This document shows, one piece after another, positions 29,738 through 39,372 of a stretch of DNA of 64,000 nucleotides. Each line of letters begins with the position of its first letter. The stretch's first letter is position 1. Source of the DNA: Serratia liquefaciens (GTDB lineage Bacteria > Pseudomonadota > Gammaproteobacteria > Enterobacterales > Enterobacteriaceae). A program made the position numbers and the translations under genes. The notes below the pieces were generated by a model. That model was not told the origin of the DNA. It searched no databases and saw only the letters and a program-made list of their open reading frames with translations. The DNA lies in NCBI RefSeq assembly GCF_027594825.1, contig NZ_CP088930.1, positions 1,550,001 through 1,614,000 of the forward strand, read 5' to 3'.

Positions 29738-30076
29738 ATGGCAATCGGTCACTATGAGCTGAAAAAAGCAAAGAATGGGCAATACCACTTCAACCTGAAA
29801 GCCAGCAATGGCGAAATCATTCTGGCCAGCGAGATGTACGCCAGCAAGGCCTCGGCGGAGAATGGCATTGCCTCGGTGCAAACCAATTCCCCCCACGAAG
29901 CACAATATGAACTGAAGCACAGCACCAGCAATCAGCCTTATTTCGTGCTGAAAGCCAAGAATCATCAGGTGATCGGCGTCAGTGAGATGTACAGCTCTGA
30001 AACTGCGGCAAAGAATGGTATTCAGTCGGTGATCAAAAACGGTCCGTCCACCGACGTACGCGATCTGAGCGCTTAA
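29738..30076 (+). CDS. yegP: YegP, tandem DUF1508 protein
   Basis: 112 residues made of two ~48-residue repeats. Each contains YELK near the start, a beta-hairpin F.LKA.N...I..SEMY.S, and ends A.NGI.SV..N.P. This is the UPF0339/DUF1508 fold, as in E. coli YegP. The function is unknown. ATG 29738 is preceded by AGGAGAGG with ideal spacing; longer frames upstream are not coding. A strong terminator follows, so it is monocistronic. Confidence 0.93.
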   Translation: MAIGHYELKKAKNGQYHFNLKASNGEIILASEMYASKASAENGIASVQTNSPHEAQYELKHSTSNQPYFVLKAKNHQVIGVSEMYSSETAAKNGIQSVIKNGPSTDVRDLSA

Positions 30077-30089
30077 TGCATCTGTAAAG

Positions 30090-30117
30090 CGCGCGATGCC
30101 CGCCATCGCGCGTTTTT
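30090..30117 (+). terminator. Intrinsic terminator after yegP
   Basis: Stem CGCGCGATG/CATCGCGCG (9 bp, loop CCCGC) followed by TTTTT, starting 13 bp after the yegP stop. Confidence 0.9.
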
Positions 30118-30253
30118 CTTATGACCAGGATCAATCTCCCTGTAATAAATCCGGTTACCTGCTGATTTCTCTTCGCGCTGCCGCTACAATTCCCCGCTTT
30201 TACTGCGCCATTTGGTGGTGCGGTACTGACCTGAAATCAGACCGAGACTCATT

Positions 30254-31606
30254 ATGTTTACACCGGAACTCCTTTCCCCAGCCGGCACGCTGAAAAATAT
30301 GCGTTACGCCTTTGCCTATGGCGCCGACGCGGTTTATGCAGGCCAGCCGCGTTACAGCCTGCGGGTGCGTAACAATGAATTCAATCACGAGAATCTGGCA
30401 CAGGGGATTAACGAAGCCCATGCGCTGGGAAAACGCTTCTACGTGGTAGTGAATATCGCCCCGCACAACGCCAAGCTGAAAACCTTCCTGCGCGATCTTA
30501 AACCCGTGATCGACATGGGCCCGGACGCGCTGATCATGTCCGATCCCGGCCTGATCATGATGGTACGTGAAGCCTTCCCGCAGATGGATATCCACCTGTC
30601 GGTGCAGGCAAACGCGGTGAACTGGGCGACGGTGAAATTCTGGCAGCAAATGGGCCTGATGCGGGTGATCCTGTCGCGTGAACTGTCACTGGATGAGATC
30701 GCCGAAATCCGTACTCAGGTGCCGGAGATGGAGCTGGAAATCTTCGTCCACGGTGCACTGTGCATGGCCTACTCCGGCCGCTGCCTGCTGTCCGGGTATA
30801 TCAACAAACGCGACCCTAATCAGGGCACCTGCACCAACGCCTGCCGCTGGCAGTACAAAGCGGAAGAAGGCAAGGAAGACGAGACCGGCAACATCGTGCA
30901 TATGCATGAACCGATCCCGGTGCAGACCGTCGAGCCGACGCTGGGCATCGGGGCCCCCACCGACAAGGTGTTCATGCTGTCCGAAGCGCAGAAGCCCGGT
31001 GAATACATGAGCGCCTTCGAGGATGAACACGGCACTTACATCATGAATTCGAAAGATTTGCGCGCCATCCAGCACGTGGAACGCCTGACGCAGCTTGGTG
31101 TGCATTCGCTGAAGATTGAAGGCCGCACCAAATCCTTCTACTACTGCGCACGTACCGCACAGGTCTACCGTCGCGCCATCGACGACGCCGTCGCCGGCAA
31201 GCCGTTCGATCCCACTCTGTTGACCACGCTCGAAGGCCTGGCGCACCGGGGTTACACCGAAGGCTTCCTGCGTCGTCACGTACATGAAGCACAGCAAAAC
31301 TACGAATACGGCTCCTCGCTGTCTGAGCGCCAACAGTTTGTCGGCGAATTCACCGGCGTACGGCGTGACGGCTGGGCTGAAGTGGACGTGAAAAACAAAT
31401 TTCTGCTCGGTGACAGCGTAGAAATGATGACCCCAGGCGGTAACGTCTTGTTTACCCTGGAGAGCATGCAAAATAAGAAAGGCGAAGCGATCGACGTGGC
31501 GCCGGGTAACGGCCATATCGTTTATTTGCCGATCCCGCAAGATATCGATCTCAATTACGCGTTGCTGATCCGAAATTTGCCGGATATCAATACTCCTGCG
31601 GCGTAA
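30254..31606 (+). CDS. trhP: TrhP (YegQ), U32 family tRNA hydroxylation protein
   Basis: 450-residue U32 'peptidase' family protein, matching E. coli YegQ/TrhP. TrhP is needed for 5-hydroxylation of wobble uridine 34, the first step toward cmo5U in tRNAs for several family boxes. Four conserved cysteines that could hold a metal or Fe-S cluster are present at 170, 177, 193 and 197 (C-x6-C-x15-C-x3-C). The TIM-barrel-like N-terminus has the family signature ELLSPAGTLKNMRYAFAYGA. It is transcribed alone, with cyaR downstream as in E. coli. Confidence 0.93.
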   Translation: MFTPELLSPAGTLKNMRYAFAYGADAVYAGQPRYSLRVRNNEFNHENLAQGINEAHALGKRFYVVVNIAPHNAKLKTFLRDLKPVIDMGPDALIMSDPGLIMMVREAFPQMDIHLSVQANAVNWATVKFWQQMGLMRVILSRELSLDEIAEIRTQVPEMELEIFVHGALCMAYSGRCLLSGYINKRDPNQGTCTNACRWQYKAEEGKEDETGNIVHMHEPIPVQTVEPTLGIGAPTDKVFMLSEAQKPGEYMSAFEDEHGTYIMNSKDLRAIQHVERLTQLGVHSLKIEGRTKSFYYCARTAQVYRRAIDDAVAGKPFDPTLLTTLEGLAHRGYTEGFLRRHVHEAQQNYEYGSSLSERQQFVGEFTGVRRDGWAEVDVKNKFLLGDSVEMMTPGGNVLFTLESMQNKKGEAIDVAPGNGHIVYLPIPQDIDLNYALLIRNLPDINTPAA

Positions 31607-31645
31607 ATGCAGGGGGTGATCCTTTAATGGCATTTTTAGCAAATA

Positions 31646-31661
31646 TTAGAATTGGATCACA
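31646..31661 (+). promoter_or_regulatory. CRP site of the cyaR promoter
   Basis: TTAGA-N6-TCACA, with one perfect half-site (TCACA, 31657-31661). Its centre lies 41.5 bp upstream of the predicted cyaR start G31695, and a -10-like TAACAT is at 31683-31688. That is class II CRP geometry; E. coli cyaR is CRP-activated. Confidence 0.6.
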
Positions 31662-31694
31662 TCAATTACTGCGCAGCTTGGTTAACATCAGGCT

Positions 31695-31783
31695 GCTTAA
31701 AACTAAGAACGAAAAAGATTTGCATAGCAATACTAGGAACCACCTCCTTAGCCAGTCCAATCTCCCTTGGACTGGCTTTTTCT
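31695..31783 (+). ncRNA. cyaR: CyaR, Hfq-dependent small regulatory RNA
   Basis: The segment AGGAACCACCTCCTTAGCC (31735-31753) is nearly identical to the core of E. coli CyaR. It is followed by the same architecture: CAATCTCCCTTGG as loop region, GCCAGTCCA/TGGACTGGC as the terminator stem, then TTTTTC. The predicted 5' end GCTTAAAAC resembles the GCTGAAAAAC start in E. coli, giving about 89 nt (E. coli 87). The single-stranded ACCACCTCC core base-pairs with ribosome-binding sites of ompX, luxS, nadE and yqaE mRNAs in E. coli. It sits after yegQ as in E. coli. Confidence 0.93.
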
Positions 31784-32077
31784 TGGATATCAAAAAATAA
31801 TCCTATCTAATATATCCATTAGCTTTCAATTCACTGACTTGCTTATTTTTCATTACGCCCTCTTGTCATAGCGATATAAAAACAAAGCTACAACGATTAA
31901 TTAATGCATTAACAAAAATCGCTAACTTTCCCACGGATATATCTTAATTTAAGTCAATCCTGCAGAAATAAACTCTGCCAGGTCAGGATAGAACAGAATT
32001 AACTGAATATTCTGATGGCCTGTCGCCGACGGGTAGTTTATCGTTGCCCTATAGTTTACAGCCGGGAGATATCGGGA

Positions 32078-32995
32078 ATGCATTCACCAGCACCAGCACT
32101 TCTAATCATTAACGGCAAAGGCGCCGGTAACGAAGAGGTTCGCCTTGCAGTACAGAAGTTGCGAGATGAAGGCCAGTCCCTGCACGTTCGCGTTACCTGG
32201 GAACAGGGTGATGCAGCACGTTATGTTCGGGAAGCCTGCCAACTGGGGGTGAACACGCTGATCGCCGGCGGTGGCGACGGCACCATCAACGAAGTGGCAG
32301 CAGCGCTAACGGCCTTGCCGGCGGACGGACGCCCGGTGCTGGGCATTCTGCCGCTGGGTACCGCCAATGATTTCGCCATGGCCTGCAATATCCCTTTGAT
32401 GCCGGAGCCGGCATTGCGGCTGGCGGTGAAAGGCCGCGCGGTGCCGATAGATCTGGCGAAAGTTAATGATGAACGCTATTTCATCAATATGGCGACCGGT
32501 GGCTTCGGCACGCGTATCACCACCGAGACGCCGGAAAAGCTCAAGGCGGCGCTAGGCGGCGTGTCCTACTTTATCCACGGTTTGCTGCGCATGGATACGC
32601 TCAAGGCCGACCGCTGCGAGATCCGCGGGCCGGATTTCCATTGGAGCGGCAACGCGCTGGTCATCGGCATCGGCAATGGCAAACAGGCCGGGGGCGGTCA
32701 ACAGCTCTGCCCGGACGCGCTGATCAACGATGGGCTGCTGCAACTGCGCCTGTTGATTGCGGATGAACTTCTGCCGGCGCTGGTAGCCAGCCTGTTTAAC
32801 GATGAAGAAAACAAAAACGTCATCAGCGCCGCACTGTCGTGGCTGGAAATCAAGGCTCCCCATGAGATGACCTTTAATCTCGACGGTGAACCCCTGAAGG
32901 GCAAGCATTTCCGCATTGAAGTGTTGCCCAATGCCATTGAATGCCGTCTGCCCCCCAACTGTGGGTTATTGGGGCAAGGCTCCTCCTCGGAATAA
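32078..32995 (+). CDS. yegS: YegS, diacylglycerol-kinase-like lipid kinase
   Basis: 305-residue lipid kinase; E. coli YegS phosphorylates phosphatidylglycerol in vitro and is membrane-associated. It carries the nucleotide-binding glycine motif [13 protein letters not shown] near residue 65, then [10 protein letters not shown], and the C-terminal DGEPL loop. ATG 32078 ([17 protein letters not shown]) fits the family N-terminus; in-frame codons back to 32015 lie in AT-rich leader DNA. The preceding ~290 bp after cyaR is AT-rich promoter DNA with no gene. Confidence 0.92.
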   Translation: MHSPAPALLIINGKGAGNEEVRLAVQKLRDEGQSLHVRVTWEQGDAARYVREACQLGVNTLIAGGGDGTINEVAAALTALPADGRPVLGILPLGTANDFAMACNIPLMPEPALRLAVKGRAVPIDLAKVNDERYFINMATGGFGTRITTETPEKLKAALGGVSYFIHGLLRMDTLKADRCEIRGPDFHWSGNALVIGIGNGKQAGGGQQLCPDALINDGLLQLRLLIADELLPALVASLFNDEENKNVISAALSWLEIKAPHEMTFNLDGEPLKGKHFRIEVLPNAIECRLPPNCGLLGQGSSSE

Positions 32996-33133
32996 CCGCC
33001 TATGGCGCTCGCCGGTAAGGGTTGAGCGCCACTGGTTGTAGCATCAGCCCCTTCCCCGCCAAATAATTTACCGCCTGTCGTTTGCACTTTATTCCGCATC
33101 GAAATGTGATCCTCTCCGGCAAATCCTTTAAAT

Positions 33134-33147
33134 CATACTTGTATGGT
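33134..33147. promoter_or_regulatory. Candidate RspR site before rspA
   Basis: CATAC-TT-GTATG is a short perfect inverted repeat 62 bp before rspA. The right part lies within CTTGTATGGTAG, and a close copy, CTAGTATGGTGG, occurs before rspR (38435-38446). A GntR/FadR-type regulator acting on both promoters could bind it. Short motif, inference only. Confidence 0.35.
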
Positions 33148-33209
33148 AGTTCGTTCATGGCGTATTTTCCGTCCAATATGATGACCCGTGGGAACAGGAT
33201 AGAGACGTT

Positions 33210-34424
33210 ATGAAGATTGTTAACGCAGAGGTATTTGTGACCTGCCCAGGCAGGAATTTTGTCACGCTGAAGATCACCACCGACGATGGCATTACCGGTA
33301 TCGGCGACGCCACGCTTAATGGCCGTGAACTGCCGGTGGCGTCCTATCTGAAAGATCATGTCTGTCCGCAGCTGATCGGCCGGGACGCCCATCAGATCGA
33401 AGACATATGGCAGTTCTTCTATAAAGGCGCCTACTGGCGCCGCGGGCCTGTCACCATGTCCGCCATTTCTGCCGTAGACATGGCGCTGTGGGACATCAAG
33501 GGCAAGGCCGCCAATATGCCGCTGTACCAATTGCTCGGTGGCGCATCACGTACCGGCGTCATGGTGTACTGCCACACCACTGGCCATTCCATCGACGAAG
33601 TGCTCGACGACTACGCCAAACATAAAGAGTTGGGCTTTAAAGCCATTCGTGCCCAATGCGGTGTGCCTGGCATGAAAACCACCTACGGCATGGCCAAAGG
33701 CAAAGGCCTGGCTTATGAACCCGCCACTAAAGGCAACTGGCCGGAAGAGCAGCTGTGGTCAACGGAAAAATACCTCGATTTCACGCCCAAGCTGTTCGAC
33801 GCGGTACGCAACCGCTTTGGTTTTGACGAGCATCTGCTGCACGACATGCACCACCGGCTGACCCCTATCGAAGCCGCGCGCTTCGGTAAAAGCATTGAGC
33901 AATATCGCCTGTTCTGGATGGAGGATCCGACCCCGGCAGAGAATCAGGAATGCTTCCGTTTGGTCCGCCAGCATACCGTGACCCCTATCGCCGTCGGCGA
34001 GGTCTTCAACAGTATTTGGGACTGCAAGCAACTGATCGAAGAACAGCTGATCGACTATATCCGTACCACCCTGACCCACGCCGGCGGCATTACCGGTATG
34101 CGCCGTATCGCCGATTTTGCCTCGCTGTATCAGGTGCGTACCGGTTCACATGGGCCATCCGATTTGTCCCCGATCTGCATGGCGGCGGCGCTGCATTTTG
34201 ATCTGTGGGTGCCGAACTTCGGCGTGCAGGAATACATGGGCTACTCCGAACAGATGCTCGAAGTGTTCCCGCACAGCTGGAGCTTCAACGACGGCTACAT
34301 GCATCCGGGCAACAAGCCAGGTCTGGGCATTGAGTTCGATGAAAAACTGGCTGCCCGTTATCCCTATGAACCGGCTTATCTGCCGGTCGCACGCCTGGAG
34401 GATGGCACCTTATGGAACTGGTAA
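33210..34424 (+). CDS. rspA: RspA, mannonate-dehydratase-type enolase superfamily enzyme
   Basis: 404 residues, same length as E. coli RspA and near-identical in long blocks. It belongs to the D-mannonate dehydratase subgroup of the enolase superfamily. Mg2+ ligands fall in [18 protein letters not shown] and VGEVFNS; the active-site histidine is in the [10 protein letters not shown] segment. Family members dehydrate D-mannonate or related acid sugars, often with low activity in the rspA group. First gene of a four-gene cluster; rspB follows after 14 bp. Confidence 0.94.
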   Translation: MKIVNAEVFVTCPGRNFVTLKITTDDGITGIGDATLNGRELPVASYLKDHVCPQLIGRDAHQIEDIWQFFYKGAYWRRGPVTMSAISAVDMALWDIKGKAANMPLYQLLGGASRTGVMVYCHTTGHSIDEVLDDYAKHKELGFKAIRAQCGVPGMKTTYGMAKGKGLAYEPATKGNWPEEQLWSTEKYLDFTPKLFDAVRNRFGFDEHLLHDMHHRLTPIEAARFGKSIEQYRLFWMEDPTPAENQECFRLVRQHTVTPIAVGEVFNSIWDCKQLIEEQLIDYIRTTLTHAGGITGMRRIADFASLYQVRTGSHGPSDLSPICMAAALHFDLWVPNFGVQEYMGYSEQMLEVFPHSWSFNDGYMHPGNKPGLGIEFDEKLAARYPYEPAYLPVARLEDGTLWNW

Positions 34425-34438
34425 CAGAAGAGCGCACC

Positions 34439-35455
34439 ATGCAAAGCGTGGTCATCGAGCAGCCCGGCCGTCTGGTTATCCAGCCGCGTTCCCTGCCGCA
34501 ACCGGCAGCCAACGAAGTGCGGGTGAAGGTAAAGTTCGCCGGCATTTGCGGTTCCGATGTGCATATCTACCATGGTCATAACCCTTTCGCCCGCTACCCG
34601 CGCGTCATCGGGCATGAGTTTTTTGGCGTCATAGACCAGGTGGGCAGCGATATCGATCCGCTGCGTATCGGGGAACGCGTTGCGGTCGATCCGGTCGTCA
34701 GTTGCGGGCATTGCTACCCTTGCTCCATAGGCCGCCCTAACGTCTGCACAGAACTGCAGGTGATCGGCGTGCACCGCGACGGGGGCTTCAGCGACTACGC
34801 CTGCGCCCCGGCACGCAATGCCTACCGCATCCCGGACAGCATCAGCGATCGCCATGCCGCGATGGTCGAACCTTTCACCATCGGCGCCAATATCACCGCC
34901 CACCTGCAACCCAACGCCGAGGACATCGCGCTGATCTACGGTGCCGGGCCGATGGGGCTGACGGTGATCCAAACGCTGAAAGGGGTCTACGGTGTGAAAC
35001 AAGTGATCGTGGCCGACCGCATCAGTGAGCGACTGGCGATGGCTCAGGAGAACGGTGCCGACTGGACGTTCAATAACGCTGAAGGCTCACTGCAAGCCGA
35101 GTTGGAACGGCGCGGACTCCGGCCGACGCTGATCGTCGACGCTGCCTGTCATCCGGCCATTTTGCAGGAGGCGATTAACCTGGCATCACCGGCGGCGCGT
35201 ATCGGCATCATGGGCTTCTCCGGCGAGGCCTGCACGCTGACCCAGCAAAGCATCACCAGCAAGGAGCTGTCGATTTTCTCCTCACGCCTCAACAGCGGGC
35301 GCTTCCCGCAGGTCATCGATTGGATGGCCAGCGGCAAAATCGACCCGCAGCGATTAATTACGCACTGCGTCTCGGCCAGCGAGGTCGAGCAGGCGATGCT
35401 GATGTTCGAAAAAGACCAACGCACCTGCTGCAAGGTGTTACTGCAATTTGACTGA
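34439..35455 (+). CDS. rspB: RspB, zinc-dependent medium-chain dehydrogenase
   Basis: 338-residue alcohol/polyol dehydrogenase (E. coli RspB 339). Catalytic zinc residues appear in GICGSDVH and GHEFFG, the structural-zinc cysteines in CGHCYPCSIGRPNVC, and the NAD(P) loop in YGAGPMGL. With the rsp cluster it likely oxidises or reduces a sugar acid such as L-gulonate, as shown for related pairs; the substrate is inferred. ATG 34439 has AGAAGAG upstream; the longer frame starts inside rspA. Confidence 0.92.
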   Translation: MQSVVIEQPGRLVIQPRSLPQPAANEVRVKVKFAGICGSDVHIYHGHNPFARYPRVIGHEFFGVIDQVGSDIDPLRIGERVAVDPVVSCGHCYPCSIGRPNVCTELQVIGVHRDGGFSDYACAPARNAYRIPDSISDRHAAMVEPFTIGANITAHLQPNAEDIALIYGAGPMGLTVIQTLKGVYGVKQVIVADRISERLAMAQENGADWTFNNAEGSLQAELERRGLRPTLIVDAACHPAILQEAINLASPAARIGIMGFSGEACTLTQQSITSKELSIFSSRLNSGRFPQVIDWMASGKIDPQRLITHCVSASEVEQAMLMFEKDQRTCCKVLLQFD

Positions 35456-35518
35456 TGAATTTACCAGGGCAGAGGCATGAAGCTTCGCAATTAAAACAAC
35501 ACCAAGTGGAGTGATTTT

Positions 35519-36808
35519 ATGTTTAAAAACCTGCGTTGGACCATAGTGCTCCTGCTGTTTATGGTCTACATGATCAACTACCTCGACCGCGTTGCGCTGT
35601 CGATTACCGTGCCTATGATCGAGAAGGATCTGATGTTGAATGCCGAACAGTTCGGCATCATCTTCGGCAGCTTCTTCTTCGGTTACGCCATCTTCAACTT
35701 TGTCGGCGGGCTGGCAGTAGACAAATTCGGCCCAACGCTGGTGCTCGGGATCGCCGTTGGCCTGTGGTCGATTTTCTGCGGCATGACGGCATTAGCCACC
35801 GGTTTCTATTCCATGCTGATCCTGCGCGTGCTGTTCGGCATGGCGGAAGGGCCAATCTGCGCCTCGGCCAATAAGATGATAAACGGCTGGTTCCCGAAGA
35901 AACAGGCGGCAACCGCCATGGGATTGCTCAGCGCCGGTTCACCTTTGGGCGGCGCGGTGGCCGGGCCAATCGTCGGCTATCTGGCGCTGGCGTTCGGCTG
36001 GCGACCGGCGTTTATGATCATCTGCTCGATCGGTATCGTCTGGATGCTGGTGTGGTTCTTCGTGGTGGCGGATAACCCGGCAAAAAGCAAACGCGTCAGC
36101 GATGAGGAGCTTGCGCTGGTCAACCGGATGAAACAGGAAACCCACAGCGCGGAAGAAGAGCTGAGCAACGCCGCTCACGGGCTGGGCTACTACCTGAAAC
36201 AGCCGATCATCCTGGTCACCGCGTTCGCCTTCTTCTGCTACAACTACATCCTGTTCTTCTTCCTGAGCTGGTTCCCTTCCTATCTGGTTCAGGCGCATAA
36301 CCTGAACATCAAGGAAATGAGCCTCACCACCATGATCCCGTGGATTGTCGGCTTTGTCGGGCTGGCACTCGGCGGCTATATCTCCGACAAGATTTTCAAT
36401 ATCACCGGCAAGCTGTTGCTGTCGCGCAAGATCGTACTGGTCACCAGCCTGCTGGCGGCGGCTATCTGCGTGGCACTGGCGGGTACCGTCAGCAGCGTAG
36501 TACCGGCGGTGGTACTGATGTCGGTGTCAATCTTCTTCCTGTACATCACCGGTGCCATCTACTGGGCCATTATTCAGGACGTGGTACATAAATCCCGGGT
36601 CGGCGGTGCCAGCGGCTTTATCCATTTGGTCGGCAGCGTTTCCGGCATCATCGGCCCGATCGTGACCGGCTACATTGTGCAAAACACCGGTAAGTTCGAC
36701 AGCGCCTTTATGCTGGCGGGCGGCGTGGCCGCGCTGGGTGCAGTGCTGGTGCTGTTGGTGATCAAGGCACCGCGCAACACCGTACAGCCGCAAATCTCGA
36801 AATCTTAA
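35519..36808 (+). CDS. MFS transporter of the anion:cation symporter family, sugar-acid uptake
   Basis: 429 residues with 12 predicted membrane helices and ACS-family features: a conserved first helix NYLDRVALSITVP and the loop-2 segment GGLAVDKFGP. Relatives import hexuronates, galactonate or glucarate with protons. Its place between rspB and a fructuronate-reductase-like gene suggests it brings in the cluster's substrate. E. coli has a comparable transporter gene (ydfJ) in its rsp locus. AGTGGAG lies eight bases before the ATG. Confidence 0.88.
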   Translation: MFKNLRWTIVLLLFMVYMINYLDRVALSITVPMIEKDLMLNAEQFGIIFGSFFFGYAIFNFVGGLAVDKFGPTLVLGIAVGLWSIFCGMTALATGFYSMLILRVLFGMAEGPICASANKMINGWFPKKQAATAMGLLSAGSPLGGAVAGPIVGYLALAFGWRPAFMIICSIGIVWMLVWFFVVADNPAKSKRVSDEELALVNRMKQETHSAEEELSNAAHGLGYYLKQPIILVTAFAFFCYNYILFFFLSWFPSYLVQAHNLNIKEMSLTTMIPWIVGFVGLALGGYISDKIFNITGKLLLSRKIVLVTSLLAAAICVALAGTVSSVVPAVVLMSVSIFFLYITGAIYWAIIQDVVHKSRVGGASGFIHLVGSVSGIIGPIVTGYIVQNTGKFDSAFMLAGGVAALGAVLVLLVIKAPRNTVQPQISKS

Positions 36809-36854
36809 TGCTTCAGGGGCGGCCAAGGTCGCCCCGCTCTTCAGGAATTTCAGC

Positions 36855-38336
36855 ATGATACTTTCCAGTAACAGCGCACTGCCTGCGGCGATCGCGCGAC
36901 CGACCTACCCGCGTGAACAAATGAAACCGCGCATCGTACATCTTGGCTTCGGGGCTTTTTTCCGTGCGCATCAGGCGATATACGCCGAGCGTCTGGCGAA
37001 GGATCACGCCGGTGACTGGGGTTACTGCGTGATCAGCATGCACAACGGCCAGCAAAAAATCGCCGATATCCAACGTCAGGACCTGTTATATACGGTGGCC
37101 GAAATGGACGACACCGGCTGGCGAGGTCAGGTCGTCGGCATTATCAGGCAGGCGCTGCATCTGCAGGTCGACGGACGGGAAGCCGTACTTGAAGCCATGG
37201 CGCAGCCGGAGGTCGCTATCGTTTCACTGACCATCAGCGAGAAAGGCTACTGTTATCATCCCGCCAGCGGCCAGCTGCTGGCAGAGCATCCTGATATTCA
37301 ACACGATATTGCCCATCCACAGCGGCCACGGTCCGCCCCCGGCTTGATCCTGGCGGCGTTACGGCTACGTCGTGAGCGTGGGCTGTCGGCATTCACCGTG
37401 ATGTCCTGCGACAACATGCCGGCCAATGGCCAGGTGACCCGCAACCTGCTCTGCCAACTGGCGCAGCGGCAGGATGCAGAACTGGCGGCGTGGGTTAAAC
37501 AGCATGTCGCCTTTCCCTCCACCATGGTCGACCGCATCGTTCCGGCAGTAACCGAGGAAACGCTGCAGCACATTGAAGGATTACTGGGCGGCATTGTCGA
37601 TCCGGTCGCTGTCGCCTGCGAGCCCTTTAGCCAATGGGTGATAGAAGATAACTTCCCACAGGGGCGTCCTGCGTGGGAAAAGGTCGGCGTCGAGCTGGTG
37701 CACGACGTGCTCCCTTACGAAGAAATGAAGCTGCGGATGCTCAACGGCAGCCACTCTTTCCTGGCTTATCTGGGTTACTTGGCCGGCTATGCGCACATCA
37801 GCGACTGCATGCAGGATGCGCATTTTGAGCGTGCGGCGCGCCATCTGATGCTGGCGGAACAGGCGCCAACGCTGCATGTCAGCGGCGTGGATCTGACGCT
37901 GTACGCCGACTCGCTGCTGGCTCGCTATCGCAATGGCGCGCTGAAGCACCGCACCGAACAAATCGCCATGGACGGCACGCAAAAGCTGCCGCAGCGTTTG
38001 CTGGACGCCATCCGCTGGCATCTGGCACAGGGCAGCGATTTTAGCTGCCTGGCTTTAGGGGTTGCCGCCTGGATGCGTTACGTCGGCGGCCAGGATGAAC
38101 AGGGTCAGGTTATCGAGATCAACGATCCCCTGCGTGAACGTCTTGCCGAACAGGTCAGCAACAGCCGCCAAGGCGCCGAACGGGTACTGGCACTGCTGCA
38201 GCTTGAAACGGTGTTTGGACGCGATCTGCCCGACAGCTTGCGGTTCATCCAGGCAGTGACCGATGCCTACCTTACGCTGCTGGCGCAAGGGGCCCGAGCC
38301 ACCGTTGCCGCACTGCCAGTCATGGGAGAACGATAA
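36855..38336 (+). CDS. mannitol dehydrogenase / fructuronate reductase family oxidoreductase
   Basis: 493 residues, polyol long-chain dehydrogenase family (mannitol DH, UxuB, UxaB, E. coli YdfI). Features seen: N-terminal Rossmann motif IVHLGFGAFFRAHQA, mid-domain SCDNMPANG, and catalytic lysine motif KLRMLNGSHSFLAYLG. It would interconvert a keto-sugar acid and an aldonate, e.g. D-fructuronate and D-mannonate, matching the mannonate dehydratase-like RspA. A weak GGGGCG/CGCCCC hairpin (36816-36835) lies between it and the transporter. Confidence 0.9.
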   Translation: MILSSNSALPAAIARPTYPREQMKPRIVHLGFGAFFRAHQAIYAERLAKDHAGDWGYCVISMHNGQQKIADIQRQDLLYTVAEMDDTGWRGQVVGIIRQALHLQVDGREAVLEAMAQPEVAIVSLTISEKGYCYHPASGQLLAEHPDIQHDIAHPQRPRSAPGLILAALRLRRERGLSAFTVMSCDNMPANGQVTRNLLCQLAQRQDAELAAWVKQHVAFPSTMVDRIVPAVTEETLQHIEGLLGGIVDPVAVACEPFSQWVIEDNFPQGRPAWEKVGVELVHDVLPYEEMKLRMLNGSHSFLAYLGYLAGYAHISDCMQDAHFERAARHLMLAEQAPTLHVSGVDLTLYADSLLARYRNGALKHRTEQIAMDGTQKLPQRLLDAIRWHLAQGSDFSCLALGVAAWMRYVGGQDEQGQVIEINDPLRERLAEQVSNSRQGAERVLALLQLETVFGRDLPDSLRFIQAVTDAYLTLLAQGARATVAALPVMGER

Positions 38337-38395
38337 TGGCAGACCTCCCGCATGCCGCGCCTGCCGACGGAGAGGATCGTTGAGTTATCCTATTT

Positions 38396-38419
38396 GGCGG
38401 ATGGATTAATCCACCCGCC
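38396..38419. promoter_or_regulatory. 24-bp palindrome before rspR
   Basis: GGCGG-A-TGGATTAATCCA-C-CCGCC: a perfect 12-bp core (38402-38413) flanked by perfect 5-bp arms with a single mismatched pair. It lies 61 bp upstream of the rspR start with no T-run, so an operator is more likely than a terminator. Either RspR autoregulation or another regulator is possible. Confidence 0.5.
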
Positions 38420-38480
38420 CTCAAAGAATAATCTGCTAGTATGGTGGCATCCTAATCCAGCCAGATTACCGATCTTCACC

Positions 38481-39167
38481 ATGTCTGAAACCTACAGCCT
38501 TACCAACAACCTCCCGGTCAATCAGCAAATCTACCGCTTCCTTCGTAAAGATATCGTCGATTGCACCATTCCCCCCGGTACCTTGTTGTCTGAAAAAGAG
38601 ATCTCCACCCGCTTTTGCGTTTCGCGTCAGCCGGTGCGCGAGGCCTTTATCAAGCTGGCGGAGGCGGGGCTGGTGCAGATCCTGCCGCAGCGCGGGACTT
38701 TCGTGATGAAGATTTCCGCCAAGCGGGTGGCCGACGGGCGCTTTATTCGTCAGGCAGTGGAATGCGCGATTGTTCGTCGTGCTGCACAACGGATCACCCC
38801 GGAACAGCTGATGACGCTGGAGCATAACTTGCATCGTCAGACGCTGGCGGCACAAAACCGGCAAACCCGTGAGTTTTTGGCACTGGACGACGAGTTCCAC
38901 CAGTTGCTAACCCAGTTCGCCGATTGTCCCCTGGCCTGGGAAACCATCGAAACCATCAAGGCCACCATGGACCGGGTGCGTTTTCTCAGCCTTAGCGAGG
39001 TTTCGCCGCCGGAAAGCCTGATCCAACAGCATTACCGCATTTTTGAAGCGCTGAAAGCGCAGGATGTCGACGCCGCCGAGCGCGCCATTCATGAACATCT
39101 GCAGGAGATGATTTACTCCATCACGCCTATCTCCCTGCAAAATACCGAGTGGTTTGAAGTCGAGTAA
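38481..39167 (+). CDS. rspR: RspR, GntR/FadR-type regulator of the rsp genes
   Basis: 228 residues, same length as E. coli RspR (YdfH). The N-terminal winged helix includes GTLLSEKEISTRFCVSRQPV and the wing QRGTFV; an FCD all-helical ligand domain (~85-215) carries metal/ligand-type residues (DDEFHQLL, HYRIFEAL, HEHLQEM). It probably represses rspA onward and is released by a sugar acid. ATG 38481 gives the E. coli-like start; upstream in-frame codons are promoter DNA. It follows the dehydrogenase by 144 bp with its own palindromic promoter. Confidence 0.92.
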   Translation: MSETYSLTNNLPVNQQIYRFLRKDIVDCTIPPGTLLSEKEISTRFCVSRQPVREAFIKLAEAGLVQILPQRGTFVMKISAKRVADGRFIRQAVECAIVRRAAQRITPEQLMTLEHNLHRQTLAAQNRQTREFLALDDEFHQLLTQFADCPLAWETIETIKATMDRVRFLSLSEVSPPESLIQQHYRIFEALKAQDVDAAERAIHEHLQEMIYSITPISLQNTEWFEVE

Positions 39168-39183
39168 TCAGCCGCAGATCTTC

Positions 39184-39204
39184 CGTGGGGCGATCGTCCC
39201 CACG
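39184..39204 (+). terminator. Hairpin after rspR
   Basis: Perfect 7-bp stem CGTGGGG/CCCCACG around CGATCGT, 16 bp past the rspR stop, without a clear T-run. Confidence 0.5.
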
Positions 39205-39372
39205 TATTTGGCTACGCAAATGGCAATTCCTCTCAATCGCATCTATTGTTTCTCCTTGCCGTCAGGATTTCATTAATATCGTTTTATCAGCTTCAATCAC
39301 CGCTTTTTGCTGCGCCGGTGGTCAGATACCTTAGGTTGCCGGTGTATGAAGAAGCTAAATCGGGAGTTAATC

